Assembly (NCBI GenBank): GCA_023393095.1
Contig: JAEWMT010000043.1
Span: 1 to 28,006, forward strand
DNA length: 28,006 nt
Reading direction: 5' to 3'
DNA from: Bacillota bacterium
GTDB lineage: Bacteria; Bacillota; Clostridia; Lachnospirales; Lachnospiraceae
Shown one piece after another: positions 24,864-28,006 of this stretch (within the stretch, counting starts at the first letter, position 1; every line of letters begins with the position of its first letter). Both the position numbers and the translations under genes were made by a program. A model generated the notes under the pieces. That model had not been told where the DNA came from. It was given only the letters and a program-made list of their open reading frames with translations, and searched no databases.

Positions 24864-24926
24864 TTCACCTCCCTTGCTTTTTAAGGAGGATTTCACCTCC
24901 CTTGCTTTTTGTGAGGATTTTACCTC
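24844..24926. repeat. Three tandem 28-bp repeats upstream of the ydjG-like gene
   Basis: Units at 24844-24871 and 24872-24899 are identical; the third (24900-24926) is 27 bp with a few changes. Each full unit holds CCTTGCTTTTTAAGGAGG, so each can supply both a Shine-Dalgarno and an anti-Shine-Dalgarno in the minus-strand RNA. Copy number could vary by slippage. Confidence 0.9.
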
Positions 24927-24938
24927 AAATATCTATAA

Positions 24939-24981
24939 AATGCCCGCATAGCTAAAGGGATTACTTTATCTTGCGGACATT
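24939..24981 (-). terminator. Terminator or attenuator after pspA
   Basis: On the minus strand AATGTCCGCA (24972-24981) pairs with TGCGGGCATT (24939-24948), with one G-U wobble, followed by TTTTAT. A second nested hairpin (ATAGTT/AACTAT around ACAGG/CCTGT) covers 24990-25029. Partial termination here would let pspA be made in excess of the ydj-like genes. Confidence 0.65.
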
Positions 24982-25072
24982 ATCCTTATATAGTTATGAC
25001 AGGTAAAGGGATCCTGTATATAAAACTATTTAAAACATAATCATTATGAATATGCCTACTAGTAAGGTATGA

Positions 25073-25747
25073 TTATTTATTTAGGCTGGCTTTTAAAGCA
25101 GCAAGTTCATCATCAACAGCGGAATCGGATGCATACTTCTTGGTAAGATCTTCAATATTCTGCTCATTTGAAGAATGGTTGAGTTCAGCCATGGCATTTG
25201 CTTTATCAAGTGCCTTATCAGCCATATCCTCATATTTCTTGAAGCTGGCAATGGAATTGTTGGAACTTGTTACGGAGGATTCCATTTTATTGATACGCTC
25301 CTGAGTTTTAGCAACAGCAAGTTTGCCTTTAATCATATCCTTACGTGATTCGAGCTCGTTGATATCGTTTACCAGCTTGTCATGCATTTCACGCATATGA
25401 GTTGCATTCGAATGTGCCAGATCAAAAGCCTGTTGCAGTCCAGGAAGCTTTGAGGATAAAGAAGCCTTCTGCTCGAGAAATTTTCTTGCATCATCTTCAT
25501 TATTCGCTCCCAATGCCTTAACAGCATATGCCTGCATCTTGGTGATGTCTTCATTGCATTCATCAAGAACTCTCTTTGCACGCTGCTCTTCAGCCATGAT
25601 GGTTGCTGTTTCGGATTTTACCTTACCTAAATCGGAATTTAAGTTTCTAAGGCATTGATCAATCATCTTCTCAGGATCCTCAGCCTTGTCTAAAAGTGCG
25701 TTGATATTGCTTGCCATAATGTCTTTAAATCTTGTTAAAATACCCAT
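25073..25747 (-). CDS. pspA: PspA/IM30 family membrane-stress protein
   Basis: A 224-residue, almost wholly alpha-helical coiled-coil protein of the PspA/Vipp1/LiaH family (bacterial ESCRT-III-like), which assembles on damaged or stressed membranes and protects the proton gradient. The N-terminal amphipathic helix (MGILTRFKDIMASNINALLDKAEDPEKMI; landmarks FKDIMASNINALLDKAEDP) and the following helical hairpin (heptads through about residue 150) are typical, and the length fits. AAGGAGGAGC lies before the ATG. It heads a same-strand cluster with ydjG-, ydjH- and ydjI-like genes, as in B. subtilis, where the operon is controlled by the stress sigma factor SigW. Confidence 0.93.
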   Translation of the reverse strand: MGILTRFKDIMASNINALLDKAEDPEKMIDQCLRNLNSDLGKVKSETATIMAEEQRAKRVLDECNEDITKMQAYAVKALGANNEDDARKFLEQKASLSSKLPGLQQAFDLAHSNATHMREMHDKLVNDINELESRKDMIKGKLAVAKTQERINKMESSVTSSNNSIASFKKYEDMADKALDKANAMAELNHSSNEQNIEDLTKKYASDSAVDDELAALKASLNK

Positions 25748-25828
25748 TACTATAGCTCCTCCTTGTTTTAAATAGTGTTATTGGTAATAGTGAAACTGAA
25801 TAGCCTTTGTAATTGTATACACAGCAGA

Positions 25829-25855
25829 TACATATTATTCCGCTCAAACGTTTCC
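25829..25855 (-). promoter_or_regulatory. Possible ECF-sigma (SigW-like) promoter of pspA
   Basis: On the minus strand GGAAAC (25850-25855), 17 nt, then TGTA (25829-25832). This resembles the SigW-type pattern TGAAAC-N16/17-CGTA with one mismatch in each box. It would start transcription about 75 nt before the pspA ATG. Support comes mainly from analogy with the SigW-controlled Bacillus operon. Apart from this and the promoter at 26101, nothing else is supported in the 25748-26217 gap. Confidence 0.35.
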
Positions 25856-26100
25856 ATCGGGCTTAACTTCCGCTCCGAAAAAGTATTTGATGTGTTAGCC
25901 TTGAGAATGCTCCTCCATGTTTTCTTAATAACAGGATATCTTCTTCTGGTTTAGCTTACGTTCTCGTTGATTTTTTAAATCAATCGTTTATTTTATAATA
26001 ATAAGTTTATAATTAATAACCAGTAACGTCAAGTTAAAATATGGTTAGAATTATAAGAGAACACTTAGTAAAACAGTGTTAAATACCGATACTCAACTGC

Positions 26101-26129
26101 TTGACTTAAAAGACGAAAGAGTATATCCT
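26101..26129 (+). promoter_or_regulatory. Predicted promoter of the methyltransferase gene
   Basis: TTGACT (26101-26106), a 17-nt spacer and TATCCT (26124-26129), giving a leader of about 80 nt. Confidence 0.5.
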
Positions 26130-26217
26130 GTTTTTGATAAGAATTCGTAAAGTATGATAAAAGCATTTATCAGGTAGCGCATAAAATAATTGAAGATAAG
26201 AAGAAAGAGAGAATGAT

Positions 26218-27081
26218 ATGTGGATAGCAAAGGACTGGAAGGACTATGAGGTTATAGATACCTCTAAGGGTGAGAAGCTCGAACGCTGGGGTCAGTATTT
26301 ATTAATTAGGCCGGACCCTCAGGTAATCTGGGATTCCCCCAGGCAGAACGAGGGCTGGAAGAAGCCGAATGCCCATTATCACAGAAGTGCAAAGGGCGGT
26401 GGCGAATGGGAATTTTTTGATCTACCGAAACAATGGAATATTTCCTATAAAGAGCTGACCTTTCATCTGCAACCATTCAGCTTTAAGCATACAGGGCTCT
26501 TTCCCGAACAGGCTGTTAACTGGGACTGGTTCTCGGAGAAAATAGCAGGAAGTAAGGGCAGGCAGATAAAAGTACTGAACCTGTTTGCCTACACAGGCGG
26601 AGCAACGTTGGCTGCCGCTAAAGCGGGAGCTGCTGTGACCCATGTGGATGCCTCAAAAGGGATGGTAACCTGGGCAAAGGAGAATGCAGCAGCATCAGGG
26701 CTGGCAGATGCGCCAATCCGTTATATTGTCGATGACTGTGTCAAATTTGTAGAGCGTGAAATCCGTAGAGAGAATAAATACGATGCAATTATTATGGATC
26801 CTCCATCTTACGGAAGGGGACCGAAGGGTGAGATCTGGAAGATAGAGGACAGCATTCATCCATTCATTCAGCTTTGTACGAAGGTACTATCCGATGAACC
26901 GTTGTTTTTTCTGCTCAATTCCTATACGACAGGCCTACAGGCAGGTGTATTATCCTATATGTTATCTGAGGAATTAGGTAATAAATTCGGCGGCAAAGTT
27001 ACAGCAGATGAGATTGGATTACCGGTATCCGGAAATGGACTCGTTCTTCCCTGCGGAGCTTCGGGTAGATGGGAAAAATAA
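26218..27081 (+). CDS. Class I SAM-dependent methyltransferase, RlmI/RlmK-like
   Basis: A 287-residue Rossmann-fold methyltransferase. The N-terminal 100 residues are family-specific (WGQYLLIRPDPQVIW, then the LQPFSFKHTGLFPEQ region). The SAM-binding motif I is LNLFAYTGGATLAAAKAGA (about 120-138), an acidic motif II VTHVDAS follows, and motif IV is DPPSYGRGPKG beginning at D194. This combination is that of the RlmI/RlmK N-terminal-type enzymes that methylate 23S rRNA, but no PUA domain is present, so the exact target is uncertain. Monocistronic: own promoter and a terminator at 27168. The start lacks a strong ribosome binding site (only GAGAG). Confidence 0.85.
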   Translation: MWIAKDWKDYEVIDTSKGEKLERWGQYLLIRPDPQVIWDSPRQNEGWKKPNAHYHRSAKGGGEWEFFDLPKQWNISYKELTFHLQPFSFKHTGLFPEQAVNWDWFSEKIAGSKGRQIKVLNLFAYTGGATLAAAKAGAAVTHVDASKGMVTWAKENAAASGLADAPIRYIVDDCVKFVEREIRRENKYDAIIMDPPSYGRGPKGEIWKIEDSIHPFIQLCTKVLSDEPLFFLLNSYTTGLQAGVLSYMLSEELGNKFGGKVTADEIGLPVSGNGLVLPCGASGRWEK

Positions 27082-27167
27082 TAGGTAGATGAGTGTAATA
27101 AAGTAAAGATATACCCCGATACTTCTATTGGCATGATAATTAAATGATATGATAATTAAAGCAAAAT

Positions 27168-27228
27168 AAAAATCCTGTTTTCGTATCTTTGTGATTTAAA
27201 ATGATATTTGAAACGGGATTTTTCTTTA
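27168..27228 (+). terminator. Terminator of the methyltransferase gene
   Basis: AAAAATCCTGTTT (27168-27180) pairs over 13 bp, with one G-U, with AAACGGGATTTTT (27211-27223), ending in a T-rich tail. Between here and the promoter at 27659 lie about 430 bp of AT-rich DNA with small palindromes such as GGTTATAACC and CGGTAAAACCG, and no gene that I can support. Confidence 0.75.
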
Positions 27229-27658
27229 TGTTTTCTTTATGATTTTTCTATATGTAAAATAAAGAACTTCTGTATATATCATAATAAAAGCAACATTGCC
27301 TGTTTCTTATGTGATGTTTCCAGAAATCAAACCGTTCATAAAAAGAGAATATGTTGAGAATATATTTTATCATGATTTTACTTTCTTACATAAAATTAAA
27401 TTATTCTGGTAATAATAACCTGCATTAAGATAGAAGAATAACAAGAGCGGTTATAACCACTTAATAATATGTTCGGTAAAACCGTCCGTTGAATGAGCTT
27501 ATCAAGGCAAGCATTTATATTATATATTATATAGGAAGAAAGATATTTGATTGATGGATTAAAAATCATCATCCCCACACCAACCGTCCCTCGAACGAAC
27601 ACCTATAGCCAAACAACATCAAATCCCTGTAACCACCCAAAAACATTAAAAAAAGTGC

Positions 27659-27687
27659 TTGCAAAGAAGAAAACTATGTAGTATAAT
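27659..27687 (+). promoter_or_regulatory. Promoter of the S10 ribosomal protein operon
   Basis: TTGCAA (27659-27664), a 17-nt spacer and a perfect TATAAT (27682-27687). It lies about 280 nt before rpsJ, with the whole interval taken up by a structured leader. Confidence 0.85.
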
Positions 27688-27689
27688 AA

Positions 27690-27966
27690 CCAATGTTGTG
27701 ACGTTGATAGCGTTGAAGCGTGAGGTTGCTGCCCTAGTCTGGCAGGTTTTCCGTGGAGCGAAGGTCAAGTTATGAAACTGGCGACAAGTCACTGTACAAT
27801 ATATGTTCTGCCATCGGGCAGATAAAACGTGTGAACAAATTCATAAGAAATAGAAGCAGTCCGTTGAAGCGGATTATTTGTATGAAAGATGAAGATACAC
27901 ACGGATGAGTGTACAGTCACCACTTGTCGTACTGAAATTAAGTGCGAAAAGGAGGCGGCTTTTTTT
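27690..27966 (+). ncRNA. Structured 5' leader of the S10 operon (probable ribosomal protein leader)
   Basis: A long closing stem pairs CGACAAGT-c-ACTGTAC (27782-27797) with GTACAGT-cacc-ACTTGTCG (27911-27929). It encloses TCTGCC-atcg-GGCAGA (27807-27822) and an AGTCCG/CGGATT hairpin (27858-27875). A further CTGCC/GGCAG hairpin (27729-27745) lies upstream. The base of the closing stem is about 20 nt before the AAGGAGG of rpsJ, which is itself followed by CGGC and seven T. This layout suits feedback control by a ribosomal protein; a published S10-Clostridia leader class exists (from memory) and is the first thing to compare. Confidence 0.65.
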
Positions 27967-28006
27967 ATGGCAAGTCAAGTAATGAGAATCACATTAAAGG
28001 CGTATG
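27967..28006 (+). CDS. rpsJ: 30S ribosomal protein S10 (partial, 5' end)
   Basis: Only the first 13 codons are in the window (MASQVMRITLKAY), matching the start of bacterial S10, which opens the S10-spc ribosomal protein operon and also serves in transcription antitermination (NusE). AAGGAGG (27949-27955) is 11 nt before the ATG, slightly far, with a seven-T run between. The gene continues past the window end. Confidence 0.92.
   Translation, partial: MASQVMRITLKAY

Noticed and set aside
24844..24926. CRISPR array
   Set aside because: The 28-bp units are directly adjacent with no spacers, so this is a simple tandem repeat.
25748..25960. Minus-strand open stretch of about 55 codons ahead of pspA, with an internal ATG near 25857
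   Set aside because: It is bounded by stops, has no good ribosome binding site and gives no recognisable protein; most simply it is the pspA leader. A translated search of 25748-25960 that found a conserved peptide would change this.
27396..27602. 68-codon minus-strand open frame between the methyltransferase and the S10 promoter
   Set aside because: No ribosome binding site and unconvincing composition; treated as non-coding.

Overview
This window looks like low-G+C Firmicutes DNA, most likely a Lachnospiraceae-type clostridium. Reasons are the AT-rich intergenic DNA, strong AGGAGG ribosome binding sites, a clostridial RpoC, a CheA with a clostridial-style P2 region, and BlaI/M56 and YtrA/ABC gene pairs. 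The genus call is inference. The window starts at rpoC and ends 13 codons into rpsJ (S10). Many Firmicutes have rpsL-rpsG-fusA-tuf between these two genes; here about 24 kb of regulatory, envelope-stress and motility genes lies there instead.

Layout. (1) 25-3894: rpoC, then a strong terminator and a cluster of intergenic hairpins. (2) 4167-8577: a BlaI/MecI-type repressor, overlapping by ATGA an M56 (BlaR1-like) membrane metalloprotease with a DUF4097-like repeat domain in place of the penicillin-binding sensor, followed by a transglutaminase-like lipoprotein. Two BlaI-type dyads lie at and just after the predicted promoter. (3) 8577-8704: a hairpin/MITE-like element whose first base is the last base of the lipoprotein stop codon. 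(4) 8763-12295: a YtrA-type GntR repressor, ABC ATPase and large permease, with a palindrome at the promoter. (5) 12589-14304: phosphoglucomutase. (6) 14542-15102 (minus): a short catalytic-domain-only tyrosine recombinase. (7) 15351-19916: cheW, a chemoreceptor and cheA, with no cheY, cheB, cheR or cheC nearby. (8) 20176-21238 (minus): nitroreductase and MarR regulator, with palindromes in the promoter. (9) 21488-25747 (minus): pspA and homologues of Bacillus ydjG, ydjH and ydjI, plus an extra small membrane protein; this is a membrane-stress (ESCRT-III-like) module. (10) 26218-27081: an RlmI/RlmK-like SAM methyltransferase. (11) 27659-28006: promoter, long structured leader and start of the S10 operon.

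Most of the accessory genes are self-contained regulator-plus-effector modules concerned with the cell envelope: BlaI/M56/lipoprotein, GntR/ABC, MarR/nitroreductase and PspA/Ydj. The least ordinary points are the BlaI-controlled M56-DUF4097 fusion, a Shine-Dalgarno-sequestering hairpin built from 28-bp tandem repeats ahead of the ydjG homologue, the long acidic tail of RpoC, the orphan short recombinase beside the chemotaxis genes, and the structured S10 leader. I saw no tRNA, rRNA, CRISPR array or intact insertion sequence.
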